A DNA stretch of 64,000 bases from Eopsaltria australis (Eukaryota; Chordata; Aves; Passeriformes; Petroicidae), in NCBI GenBank assembly GCA_034509425.1, contig JAVTVJ010000441.1:186001-250000 (forward strand). Direction: 5' to 3'. How positions within the stretch are numbered: position 1 is the first letter of the stretch; each line of letters opens with the position of its first letter. Shown one piece after another: positions 25,976 to 36,515 of this stretch. The notes beneath the pieces were generated by a model. The model did not search any database and was not told the DNA's origin. It saw nothing but the letters and a program-made list of their open reading frames with translations. The translations under genes were made by a program, and so were the position numbers.

Positions 25976-26085
25976 TGCTCTTCTGAGCTTGGTCTTGCCC
26001 CACCTCTCCAGCTTGCTTTCTGTGCGGCCTTCCTGCCCTCCAGCAGATCAACACTCCTGCACAACTCAAGGTGTCTATAAACTAA
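25976..26085 (-). repeat. CR1 LINE fragment
   Basis: The + strand phrase CCTTCCTGCCCTCCAGCAGA, followed by TCAACACTCC and a CAACTCAAGGTGTC-like phrase, matches the reverse complement of the avian CR1 3' region. The flanks are diverged, so the borders are approximate. Confidence 0.65.
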
Positions 26086-26262
26086 ACCTTAGTGATAGGT
26101 CCGTGCTGCATGATCTATTGTCTTTGGTTCCACCTGCAGAGCCTCACATTTGTTATGCCAGGGCACCTTGGACAGTGGGGTAGTCACAGAGGAGATGTGC
26201 CTGCTCTGGGGGGCAGATACTTGTTGCAGTTGCCCCCTATCCCTTAAGCCCCTGTGTCAAGG

Positions 26263-26821
26263 TGTATTGGGTCTGACTGGGGTAAAGCTCACAGGCCTTA
26301 CACTGCTGTACTTTGCTTTGGTAGCTGGTGTTGATAACAGAGCAGTGTTTTGGCTACTGCCAAGCTGTGCTGTCCCTGTGACATTCCTTCCCCCACTGAA
26401 GGGGATGGGGGGGGGCAAGATCCTGGGAGGGGACACCAGCAGGCCAGCTGAGCCCAGTCAGCCAAAGGGATATTCCATACCATATGACATCAGCTCAGAT
26501 ATATAAGGGAAGGAAGGGAGGAGGAGGCACTCAGGGCTGGTCCATGTTTGCCTCCTTGAACAACCATCACGCGTGCTGAAGCCCTGCTTCCCAGGAAGTG
26601 TCCGGACATCGCTGCTGATGGGAAGTAGAGATTGATTGTTTTCCCCTCTGCTCTTGCGCGCACAACTCTCAGCTTGTTTGTTCTATTTTTTTCGCCGCTG
26701 TAATAAAACTGCCTTTTCTTACCCTGATAGTCTTTTTCAATATTATCCTCTCCCAGCGGGAGAGGAAGTGATAGAGTGACTAAGTGGGCACCTGGCGCCT
26801 GGCCGGGGTCAACCCACAACA
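26263..26821 (+). repeat. Provirus A 5' LTR
   Basis: The LTR is 559 bp, from TGTATTGGG to CCACAACA. It has a TATA box (ATATAAG) near 26500 and AATAAA at 26702-26707. The same LTR recurs as A's 3' LTR and as the inverted solo LTR at 60730-61287. Confidence 0.92.
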
Positions 26822-26830
26822 GTCTCTTTT

Positions 26831-26848
26831 TGGCACCCGAACGTGGGG
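26831..26848 (+). promoter_or_regulatory. Provirus A primer binding site (Lys-like)
   Basis: TGGCACCCGAACGTGGGG starts 9 bp after the LTR. Such TGGC-CCC-AACG sites pair with the 3' end of tRNA-Lys in many class II retroviruses. The match is not perfect, so the tRNA assignment is tentative. Class III elements more often use tRNA-Leu. Confidence 0.65.
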
Positions 26849-26980
26849 CGAGATAAAGGCTGTTTTTTCTATATATACATATATTGCATGCTCTAGTAAT
26901 TACCAATAGCAGCTCTCAAGTAGTAAACTCCTGCATGGCATACGGCCTTCGGCTGCCACACTGCTTATCTTTGTTTTGCT

Positions 26981-28720
26981 ATGTTTGGGAACATGTTGAA
27001 TCAAACAATGACTGTGAATGAATATAACTCCTTCTCTCTGCCCTGGGTGAATTTGAGTATGGATGATCTTTTACTGCAGGCTCCTGTGATTATTGCCAAC
27101 CCTTACATAAGCTTCCTAATATTATTAATAATATTAGCCAACACTGTTACCTTATGGAATTCATGGAAATTGTCATCTCCCTGGTACAGAAGGAAACGAC
27201 CCTCGGGTGAGGATCTGTTAAAATCTGCCCTGAGGTACCCAGTTCCCGGGTGGAAAGGTATATGGAGGGATTTGGGCAGGTTCCTAGGGAGGTTATCACC
27301 TCCCGTTGCCTGGGAGTTTACTCCTGAAGAGGTAAATAACCCTAACAAACTGGCCCGTCGGCTGACAGAAGGGTGCCTCGTTTACTCTCAGGAATGCGAG
27401 CAGCTTCTCGCCCTGTACTGGGGGCTGGCCTGGGCTTACCGGGCCTCTGTTCAATATTCTCAGAGGATTGTGGTTGAGGCAGGAACTCAAACTGTGCCTG
27501 AGGACACTATAGCTGAGACAGGGACACAAACTACAGCTGTGGCTGAGGCAGGGATACAAACCATAACAACTATGTCTGAGATAGGAACCCAAACCACAAC
27601 AACTACAGTAATTGCCCCAGTAGTGAAAAAAAAAAAAAAATGGACAAAGCAAGTTTCAGGCCGATTAGTAAAAAAAGAAGAAGAAGAAGAGGAAGAAGAG
27701 ATGGGGCTAGATCAAGAGGCAGGTCCCTCAGCAAAGGAATCGAAGGGAGTGAGGCAGATTAAGCAGGAGACCGAAGTTACTCGGTCCCTGACCCCATCCG
27801 AACTTCGAGACTTGCAAAAGGATTACAGCTGCCAGTCAGGTGAGAGGATTCCTGCATGGCTGCTGCGATGCTGGGATAATGGGGCCGATAGTCAGCAGTT
27901 AGAAGGTCATGAAGCCCAACAGCTGGGATCCCTTGCTAGGGATTGGGAAATTGAAAGAGGACTTGCAAAGGAAGGAGCAATTTGTAGCCTCTGGAGACGG
28001 CTTCTTTCAAGTGTGAAGGCAAGATATCCTTTTAAGGAAGATCTTGTAAAGTCCCCAGGGAAGTAGACCAATGTGGATGAAGGTATCCAGTACTTTAGAG
28101 AATTAGCAGTGCTGGAAATTGTCTATAGTGATCTAAAGGATGATAGCGTCACCATAGATCCAGAGGATATCCCTTGTACACTTGCCATGTGGAGGAAGGT
28201 GGTTCAAGGCACCCCGGCATCATATTCCAGCAGCTTGGTGGCACTTTATTACCCAAAAATGGATACACCAACTGTAGAGTTGGCGTCCGCCTGGCTCTGA
28301 AATGTAGAAGAAACTCTAGGTGCTCCCTCATCCCTGTGAGCCACCACCACAACTTTTAGAGGCAGCCCAAGAGATCGCTCCTCTCCAACCCCAGTCAGAG
28401 GGAAAGGAATCCCCAAGAACAGGCCACGTAACGAGCTCTGGTTTTTTCTGCGTGAGCATGGAGAGGACATGAGGAAATGGGATGGTGAACCCACCTCTAA
28501 GCTGAGTGCCCGGGTCCAAGAACTGAGGGGGAAGAGACCTGTTAAGAAGGGGCCACCCAAGAAGACTGTCAGTGTAGTTACCACAGAGAGACCAGAAGAC
28601 AATCAGCGATTTCCCAGATATAAGAAAACTAAAACTGTTTCCTACAGCCCTGAGGAGGGAACTTCTGATTTGGCATCACAAAGGTCAGACAGTGAATACT
28701 CTGACCAGGAACAGGAATAG
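26981..28720 (+). pseudogene. gag: Provirus A gag, membrane-anchored N terminus, broken
   Basis: This is the structural protein of an ERVL-like element. Reading starts at ATG 26981. Residues about 33-58 form one hydrophobic helix, preceded by two N-glycosylation sequons (near residues 7 and 24). Residues about 166-206 hold four G-T/I-Q-T repeats. A Lys run and a Glu run follow. Residues about 270-360 form a conserved helical core (motifs WLLR-WD, EA-QLGSL, LWRRLL) that is shared with provirus B. No CCHC zinc knuckle is present; the C-terminal part is basic and then acidic. In-frame stops at 28064 (TAG) and 28298 (TGA), and one more near 28339, break the gene. The TAG at 28718-28720 is also present in B and is probably the natural gag terminator, with the protease continuing in the same frame. 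Confidence 0.8.
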
Positions 28721-29150
28721 AGGGTCCCTGCCTCCGGCCAGGAGGAGGAAAGGGATGACCGGGTATACTGGACGGTGTGGATTCGATGGCCTGGCACATC
28801 AGATCCACAGAAGTACAAAGCTTTAGTGGACACCGGTGCACAGTGTACACTGATGCCATCAAGGCACAAGAGTGCAGAAGCCATCTGGATCTCTGGAGTG
28901 ACAGGGGGATGCCAAGAGTTGTCGGTAGTAAAAGCTGAGGTGAGCTTAACAGGGGACAGATGGCAAAGGCACCCCATCGTGACTGGCCCAGAGGCCCCTT
29001 GTATCCTTGGCATCGACTACCTCAGGAGAGGGTATTTTAAGGATCCAAAGGGATATCAATGGGCCTTTGGCATAGCTGCGGTGAATACAGAGAAGATCAA
29101 ACAGTTATCCACCCTGCCTGGCCTCTCAGAAGATCCCTTCATCGTAGGAT
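28721..29150 (+). pseudogene. pro: Provirus A protease region
   Basis: Retroviral aspartic protease that would process Gag and Pol. The active-site motif D-T-G-A starts at 28829 and is followed by the phrase QCTLMPS. A second conserved phrase, A-P-C-I-L-G-I-D near 29000, corresponds to the C-terminal part of the fold. The region is in the same frame as gag, with only the UAG at 28718 between them, which points to readthrough rather than frameshifting. The frame runs on without a break into the start of reverse transcriptase and stays open until 29363. As part of the pol polyprotein the locus is non-functional because of downstream stops. Confidence 0.78.
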
Positions 29151-30892
29151 TGCTGCAGGTGGAAGACCAGCAAGTACCAATTGCTACCAGGACAGTGCAC
29201 AGGAGGCAGTATCGTACCAACCAGGATTCCGTGACTCCTATCCATGAACTAATTCGTCGACTGGAGAGGCAAGGAGTTATCAGCAGGACCCGCTCACCCT
29301 TCAACAGCCCCATATGGCCAGTGCGGAAGTCAAATGGGGAATGGCAGCTGACAGTAGACTATTGAGGCCTGAATGAAGTCACCCCACCTCTAAGTGCTGC
29401 CGTACCAGACATGTTGGACCTCCAATATGAGCTAGAGTCAAAAGCAGCCAAATGGTATGCCACGATTGACATAGCTAATGCATTTTTCTCAATCCCTCTG
29501 GCGGCAGAGTGCAGGCCACAATTTGCTTTCACTTGGAGGGGTGTCCAGTACACCTGGAACCGACTGCCCCAGGGGTGGAGACACAGCCCCACCATCTGCC
29601 ATGGCCTGATCCAGGCTGCTCTGGAACAGGGTGGAGCTCCGGAACACCTGCAATATATTGATGATATCATTGTGTGGGGTGATACAGCAGGAGAAGTTTT
29701 TGAAAAAGGGAAGAAAATAATCCAAATTCTTCTGAAAGCTGGTCTTGCCATAAAACAAAGTAAGGTGAAGGGACCTGCACAGGAAATCCAGTTTCTAGGA
29801 ATAAAATGGCAGGATGGGCGCCGTCATGTGCCTACAGAGGTGGTTGACAAAATTGCCAATATGTCTCCACCAGTCAATAAGAAAGAAACACAAGCTTTCT
29901 TGGGCCTTGTAGGATTCTGGAGAATGCACATTCCAGGCTATAGTCAACTTGTGGGCCCCCTCTATCGAGTGACCCAGAAGAAGAGTGACTTCAGGTGGGG
30001 CCCTGAGCAGAAACAGGCCTTTGAGCAAATCAAACAGGAAATAGCTCGTGCGGTGGCTCTTGGGCCTGTTCGGACAGGACCAGATGTGCAAAATATACTC
30101 TACACTGCAGCCGGGGAGCAGGGCCTCACCTGGAGCCTCTGGCAGAGGACCGCAGGAGAAACCCGAGGTCGGCCATTAGGATTCTGGAGCAGGAGTTACC
30201 GAGGATCAGAAGCCCACTATACTCCAACTGAAAAAGAAATACTAGCGGCTTATGAGGGGGTTTGAGCGGCCTCGGAAGTTGTTGGGACAGAAGCATGTCT
30301 CCTCTTGGCACCACGATTGCCTGTCGTACACTGGATGTTCAAAGGAAACATTCCCTCTGTGCGTCATGCAACCAGTGCTACATGGAGTAAGTGGGTGGCC
30401 TTAATTACACAAGGAGCCCGAATGGGAAAACCCAACTTCCCAGGAATCCTAGAAGAGATTTGGAGTTGGCCAGAAGCCAGAGATTTTAGAGCACTGTCTG
30501 AGAAGGTGACTCGTGCCCAAGAAGCACCACCATATAACGAGTTACCAGAAAACGAAAGAAAATATGCTTTATTTACTGATGGATCCTGTCGAGTGACAGG
30601 AAACCATCGGAGGTGGAAAGCTGCTGTGTGGAATCCCACACGACAAGTCATTAAGACTGCTGAAGGGGAAGGTGAATCAAGCCAGTTTGCAGAGGTGAAA
30701 GCCATCCAACTAGCCCTAGAGATTGCTGAGAGAGAAAAGTGGCCCATACTCTATCTCTATACTGACTCCTGGATGGTGGCTAATGCCCTATGGGGATGGC
30801 TGCAGCAGTGGAAGAAAACCAACTGGCAGTGCAGGGGAAAACCCATCTAAGCTGCTGCATTATACCAAGACATTACTGCACAGATAGAAAAC
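29151..30892 (+). pseudogene. pol: Provirus A reverse transcriptase and RNase H
   Basis: The N-terminal RT phrases (FNSPIWPV, LTVDY) are followed by an in-frame TGA at 29363. The palm then continues with the catalytic Y-I-D-D at 29654-29665, and the thumb/connection has the phrase KKETQAFLG and then FWRMHIP. A second TGA at 30263 precedes RNase H, whose motifs FTDGSC (near 30572), AE-KA and LYTDSW supply the acidic catalytic residues. A TAA at 30848 ends that part. All pieces stay in the one gag-pro-pol frame. B has a near-identical domain order. The enzyme cannot be made whole because of three stops. Confidence 0.85.
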
Positions 30893-31895
30893 ATGACTGT
30901 GAAAGTACGCCATGTAGATGCCCATGTGCCCAGAAGTCGTGCCACTGAGGAGCATCAAAACAACGAACGGGTAGATAAGGCCACCAAAATTGGAATAGCT
31001 CAGGTAGACCTAGATTGGGAGAGAAAGGGTGAGCTATTTATAGCCCGATGGGCCCACAAAACATCAGGGCATCTTGGAAGGGATGCAACATACAGATGGG
31101 CTTGTGATCGAGGGGTGGATCTGACCATGGAGGCCATCGCACAGGTTATTCATCAGTGTGAAACATGCGCTGCCATCAAGCGAGCCACACGAGTGAAGCC
31201 TCTTTGGAGTGGAGGGCGGTGGCTGGGGTTCCAGTATGGTGAAGCCTGGCAAATTGATTACATTGGGCCATTGCCACGAACACGCCAAGGCAAGAGTTAC
31301 ATCCTCACCATGGTGGAGGCCACAACTGGCTGGCTGGAAACGTACCCAGTAAACCACGCCACGGCTCGGAACACAATTTCAGGTCTTGAAAGACACATTT
31401 TGTGGTGACATGGAACCCCAGATAGAATTGAGTCAGACAATGGGACTCACTTTTGAAATAATCTTATTAACTCCTGGGCAAAGAGGCATGGCATTAAGTG
31501 GATATATCATATTCCTTATCACCCACAGGCCTCTGGGAAGATTGAAAGATATAATGGACTGTTAAAAACTATGCTACGGGCACTAGGTAATGGGACATGG
31601 AAGCATTGGGATGTGAACTTGGCAGAAGCCACTTGGCTAGTCAATACTAGGGGGATCTGTCAACCGCCCTGGTCCCGCCCAAACTAAACCCTTAGACACT
31701 GTGGAGGGAGACAAGGTTCCTGCACTACACATAGGAAAGTGGCTGGGGAAGCCAGTGTGGGTTGTGTCCCCCATGGGGAAGGGCAAACCCATTCGTGGGA
31801 TTGTCTTTGCCCAAGGACCTGAGTGCACTTGGTGGGTAATGCGGGAGGATGGGGAGACGCAGTGTGTGCCCCAAGGTGATTTAACCTTGGGGTAA
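30893..31895 (+). pseudogene. pol: Provirus A integrase
   Basis: The zinc-binding H-H-C-C domain is visible (the two His in HKTSGHLG, the two Cys in CETC). The core follows with D in QIDYIGPLP (near 31250), D in ESDNGTHF (near 31430) and E in GKIERYNG (near 31540), so all three D,D,E residues are present. Stops at 31406 (TGA) and about 31455 (TGA), and a frame change between about 31660 and 31700, break it. The C-terminal DNA-binding part is read in another frame at 31701-31895. No env follows: 31896-32204 is non-coding up to the polypurine tract. Confidence 0.82.
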
Positions 31896-32202
31896 GAATA
31901 ATGTATGTTGGAAGTTGTATGTTGCAGGATGTAAGTAGCAGAAGGGACATGAGCTGACGAAGAACGAATTTCAGCAAGGGGCAAGAAAAAGGCCACAATG
32001 AACAGGGATGGTGCCAGTCCTCGACAATCAAGTTTACTATTCCTCCTGCCCTCACCCCACGTTCTGCTGGAAATGGAGACCACGTGGAAGGATGCAAAAG
32101 GACAGGAGATAGTAGTTAGTGTTATGGGGATGGTTTAAGGATGTAGCTTAAATTGCATGTGTGAGTAGGAAAGGATTTCTGAGCATGATGCAAATGATAT
32201 GG

Positions 32203-32217
32203 AATAAGGGGGGGAAA
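32203..32217 (+). promoter_or_regulatory. Provirus A polypurine tract
   Basis: A run of A and G (AATAAGGGGGGGAAA) directly precedes the TG of the 3' LTR at 32219, the expected place for plus-strand priming. Confidence 0.75.
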
Positions 32218-32218
32218 T

Positions 32219-32246
32219 TGTATTGGGTCTGACTGGGGTAAAGCTC
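32219..32246 (+). repeat. Provirus A 3' LTR, first 28 bp
   Basis: The segment is identical to the first 28 bp of the 5' LTR and is then interrupted by provirus B. The LTR resumes at 43209 after B and the second copy of the AGCTC duplication. Confidence 0.92.
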
Positions 32247-32865
32247 TGTGGTAGTTATAAAGCAAATCAGTGAGAGGCTCAAAGTCAGAACTATAATTTA
32301 ATAGGAAAAATGTAGTAATACAAAAAAAGAAAAAAAAAAAAAAAAAGAAACCACTGACAGAGTCAGAATACAACCTGACACCCTGTCGGTCAGGGTGTTG
32401 GTAGTAGTCCACTTAGAAGGTGGTTGCATTCCTCTGGGAGTGATAGATGCGGTTCTGTTGAAGCAATGATCTTGAGAAAGGTGTAGTTCTCTTCTGAAGG
32501 TCCAGTGGTGGTGTAGAAGGGTCTGGTCTTCCTCAGGGAATCTCGTGGGAAAAGCTGCCTATAGTGCTTCAAATCTCAGTTTTTATGCAGATCGGGATAC
32601 ATTGGTTCTTCCCCCTGGGTGGGGCATCTCACAATGGGATGATGAGCCACTATCTGCAATGTTTGGGGTGAGTAAAGTGCCCATCTGGCTCCAACGACTG
32701 GCCCATTAGCAAACCATTCTGCGGCCATCAGGAACACTGCCACGCCTGGCCCTAACGACTGGCCTATTAGCAAACCGTTCTGCGGCTATCAGGAACACTG
32801 CCACGCCCGGCCCACAGCATCCCACGAAGATGGTGATAGAATACATGCCATTGTAACTTAAGACA
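32247..32865 (-). repeat. Provirus B 3' LTR
   Basis: The LTR is 619 bp. On the + strand it runs from TGTGGTAG to AAGACA. It contains two copies of a 61-bp unit (starting 32693 and 32754) and a long A-rich tract near 32322-32348. Confidence 0.9.
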
Positions 32866-32949
32866 TTATCCACTCCTTATTCTATCACTATCTATGTGAT
32901 ACTCGAACTAGTACTCCCCTTTATACATATATATACATATACAATGAAA

Positions 32950-33990
32950 CTTTACACACAGTTCTCACTTAAAATTAAGTTTCCTTGTGGTACACAATGG
33001 GTTTCCCCATCTTTCTGCATTACCCACCAAGTGTAACCAGGTCCTTGAGCAAAAACAACCCCGCGGATAGGTTTGCCTTTGTCTGAGGTGGGACTAATCT
33101 AAACAGTCTTTCCTAAAATACCTCTCATGTGTACCACAGGGACTCTATCTCCGTCCACTGTGTGTAAGGGTTCAGACTGGGCAGGACCAGCTCGATTGAT
33201 GGAGCCTCGTGTGTTGACTATCTAGGTGGCCTTTGCTAAGTTCACTTCCTAATTTTTGAAGGTCTCCTTGCTAAGTGCTTTTAGGGTGGTCTTAAGCAGT
33301 CCGTTGCACTGTTCAACTTTCCCGGCAGCTGGTGCATGATAAGGGATATGATATATCCACTTGATGTTATGTTCTCTGGCCTAGCTGTTTATAAGGCCAT
33401 TCTTGAAATGGGTCCCGTTGGCCGACTCAATTCTCTCAGGGGTGCCATGTCTCCACAAGACTTGCTTTTCCAGGCCTAAGATGGTGTTTCGGGCAGTAGC
33501 ATGAGGCACAGCGTAGGTCTCCAACCATCCAGTGGTTGCTTCCACCATGGTCAGCACGTAGCGCTTGCCTTGGCGGGTTTGGGGAAGGGTGATGTAGTCA
33601 ATTTGCTAGGCTTCCCCATACTTATACTTCGACTATCGTCCACCGTACCACAGAGGCTTCACCCGCTTGGCCTGCTTGATCATAGCGCAGGTCTCGCAGC
33701 TATGGATGACTTGTGAGATGCTGTCCATGGTCAAGTCCACTTCTCGGTCACGAGCTTATCGGTATGTTGCATCTCGTCCCTGATGACCAGAGACATCATG
33801 GGCTTAACGAGCTAGAAATAATTCCCCTTTGTGCTGCCAGTCTCGATTTACTTGTGATACTCTCAGTTTGGCAGCTCGGTCTACTTGCTCGTTGTTACGA
33901 TGCTCTTCATTGGCCCGACTCTTGGGTACGTGTGCATCTACGTGTCGAAGCTTCACAGTCAGCCTCTCTACACGGGTAGCGATGTCCTGC
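32950..33990 (-). pseudogene. pol: Provirus B integrase
   Basis: Read on the minus strand it follows A's integrase: a C-x-x-C phrase near 33690, the first catalytic Asp in an I-D-Y-I phrase near 33595, and the core down to a G-K-V-E phrase near 33320. The codon that holds the second catalytic Asp in A is GCC (Ala) here, at 33420-33422. In-frame stops are frequent, for example where the Trp codons of A stand. Open frames on the plus strand across 33501-34139 are shadows. The 3' end is approximate; no env follows before the 3' LTR. Confidence 0.72.
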
Positions 33991-35525
33991 CAAATCTCAG
34001 CGGCCCGGATGGGTTTCCCTCTGCGCTGCTAGTTGGCCTTTCTCCAGCGATTCAACCAACTCCACAAAGCATTAGCTACCATCCAGGAGTCAGTGTAGCG
34101 ATAGAGCTGAGGCCACTTCTCTCGCTCAGCAATATCTAAAGCCAGCTGGACGGCTTTAAGCTCTGCGACCTGACTCGATCCACTTTCTCCCTCAGTAGCT
34201 TGTGCAACTCGTTGTGTGGGGTTCCATACAGCAGCTTTCCACTTCTGGTTAGCGCCCACAATTTGGTAGGAACCATCAGTAAAGAGGGCATATCGTCTTT
34301 CACTCTCTGGTAGCTCATTATATGGTGGGGCTTCCTCAGCACGTGTCACTTGCCCCTCCTCTTCTTCAGAAGATAATCTAAAAGTCTCACCTTCAGGCCG
34401 ATTTGTTATAATTTCCAGAATTTTAGGGCGATTAGGTTTTCCTATCCGGGCCCACTGTGTGATCAGTGCAATCCACTTACTCTATGTGGTGTTGGTGGCA
34501 TGATGTGTGGAAGGAACCTTTTCCTTGAACATCTAACTCAGCACTGGTAGTCGGGGTGCCAGAAGTAGCTGTGCTTCGGTGCCAATTACTTCCGAGGCAG
34601 CTCGAACTCCTTCATAAGCCGCAAGAATCTCTTTCTCAGTTGGGGTATAGTTGGCCTCAGATCCTTTGTATCCCCGACTCCAGAACCCAAGTGGTCGTCC
34701 TTGAGCCTCTTCAGGTCCCTTCTGCCACAGGCTCCAGGATGGACCATTCTCCCCGGCCGCAGTGTAGAGTACATTTTTCACATCCTGTCCTGTTCTGACT
34801 GGCTCAAGGGCTACTGCATGGGCAATCTCCTGCTGAATTTGTTCAAATGCTTGTTGTTGCTCAGGACCCCACTGGAAATCATTTCTTTTTCGTGTCACGA
34901 GGTAAAGAGGGCTTACAATTGTGCTGTATTCTGGGATATGCATTCTCCAAAACCCGACAGCTCCTAGAAAAGCCTGGGTTTCCTTCTTGTTCGTAGGTGG
35001 GGACATAGCAGTGATCTTGTTGACTACTTCTGTTGGGATCTGGCGACGTCCATCTTGCCACTTGACTCCTAAAAACTGGATTTCTTGAGCGGGTCCCTTA
35101 ACCTTACTTCGCTTGATGGCAAAACCAGCTCTTAGGAGAATCTGGATGATCTTCTTTCCTTTCTCAAAGACTTCTTCTGTTGTGTTCTCCTATACGATAA
35201 TGTCGTCAATGTACTGCAAATGTTCTGGAGCCTCACCCTTTTCCAGTGCAGCCTGGATCAGGCCATGGCAGATGGTGGGGCTGTGCTTCCACCCCTGGGG
35301 GAGTCTGTTCCAGGTGTATTTCACTCCCCTCCAGGTGAAAGCAAACTGAGGTCTGCACTATGCTGCCAGAGGGATGGAGAAAAAGGCATTGGCAATATCG
35401 ATGGTCATGTACCACTTTGCTGCCTTGGATTCCAGTTCATTCCTAAGTTCTAACATGTCTGGCACGGCAGCACTCAGTGGTGGTGTGACCTCATTCAGGC
35501 CACGATAATCGACTGTCAGTCTCTA
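33991..35525 (-). pseudogene. pol: Provirus B reverse transcriptase and RNase H
   Basis: From right to left: a stop at 35523-35525 at the start of RT, the palm with the Y-I-D-D-I motif near 35195-35212, a TAG at 35190-35192 right after it, and connection and thumb parts (34533-35006, phrases KKETQAFLG, FWRMHIP). RNase H (34029-34349) follows with FTDGS and YTDSW. The open pieces keep one frame, so the damage is mainly point stops rather than indels. The order and sequence are close to A's pol, which marks the two as the same wider family. Confidence 0.82.
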
Positions 35526-35997
35526 TTCTCTACTGGACTTACGCACTGGCCATATAGGGCTGTTAAAGGGTGAATGAGCTTTGCTGACCACCCCTTGGCT
35601 CTCCAGTTTACGAATTATCTCGTGGATGGGAACCACAGAGTCTCTGTCTGTGCGGTACTGTCGTCGGTGCACTGTCGCTGTGGCGATTGGTATCTGCTGT
35701 TCTTCAACTTCTAGCAGTCCCACAGCAGAGGGGTCATTTGAGAGACCAGGCAAGGTATTTAGCTGTTGGATGTCTTCTGATTTTATTGCGGCTATCCCGA
35801 AAGCCCAACGATGTTCTTTTGGGTTTTTGAAAGGCCCATTTCTAAGACAGTCTATGCCCAGGATGCATGGGGCCTCTTGGCCGGTCACGATGGGGTGTTT
35901 CTGCCACTCATTCCCAGTTAAACTCACTTCAGCTTCTAATACAGTCAGCTGCTGGGATCCTCCTGTCACCCCAGAAATAGAAATAGATTTTGTTCCC
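35526..35997 (-). pseudogene. pro: Provirus B protease, 3' part (split by provirus C)
   Basis: This is the C-terminal part of the aspartic protease (phrase APCILGID) running into the first part of RT. Its upstream part, with the D-T-G active site, lies at 40616-40770, 4.6 kb away on the far side of provirus C. An apparent open frame to 36083 includes residues read from C's LTR and is not a real start. Confidence 0.8.
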
Positions 35998-36350
35998 TGT
36001 TGCCTTCTTGCTATGAAGGCAAGGCGACCTGGTTCAAGAACGACAGCACGGTAGCTCGGCCTCACCCGAGCCACTCGGGCCACGACTCACAGACACCAAT
36101 GTGGTGGATGGTCAAATGGCCTTTATTATCTTATCTCATGAGGTTAAATAATCTAGGGGGCTTCACTACGTCAGAAAGGGGACGGTGGGATAGCTAGGGT
36201 TAGTAAGGAGTGGAAAACTACTGGGTTAGGAGGGGTTGCATACTTTGGGTGATCTGTTATCATGCAGGAAGGAAGGGAGGAGAATTACATGCTGCCCTTG
36301 CTTTCCGTCACATCGCGAGATCTTCCGTCCGCCTGTCCCTATCTACCACA
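35998..36350 (-). repeat. Provirus C 3' LTR
   Basis: The LTR is 353 bp, with TG...CA ends in both readings. On the minus strand an AATAAA signal lies at 36122-36127. It is identical to the 5' LTR except for one base. Confidence 0.93.
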
Positions 36351-36368
36351 CTTTCCCCCCCTTTTTTC
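36351..36368 (-). promoter_or_regulatory. Provirus C polypurine tract
   Basis: On the minus strand a pure A/G run (AAAAAAGGGGGGGAAAG) directly precedes the 3' LTR, as required for plus-strand DNA priming. Confidence 0.85.
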
Positions 36369-36515
36369 ACAAATGAATGAGGTAGTCATAGATACATGTA
36401 TTGAAGTGAGGTATGAGGTAGTAACTTGACAAGGGAAAAGGGGTTTGGTATACCTGAGTAGATTTCGCAAGGCAAGTTAGAAGAGTCTTGCGATTGACAG
36501 TGTTTACAGTTTGGA

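Noticed and set aside
33501..34139. Plus-strand frames across B pol
   Set aside because: Shadows of the minus-strand integrase and RNase H.
35998..36083. Start of the B pro frame inside C's LTR
   Set aside because: The frame only appears to start there because C's LTR happens to be open. The true upstream part is at 40616-40770.
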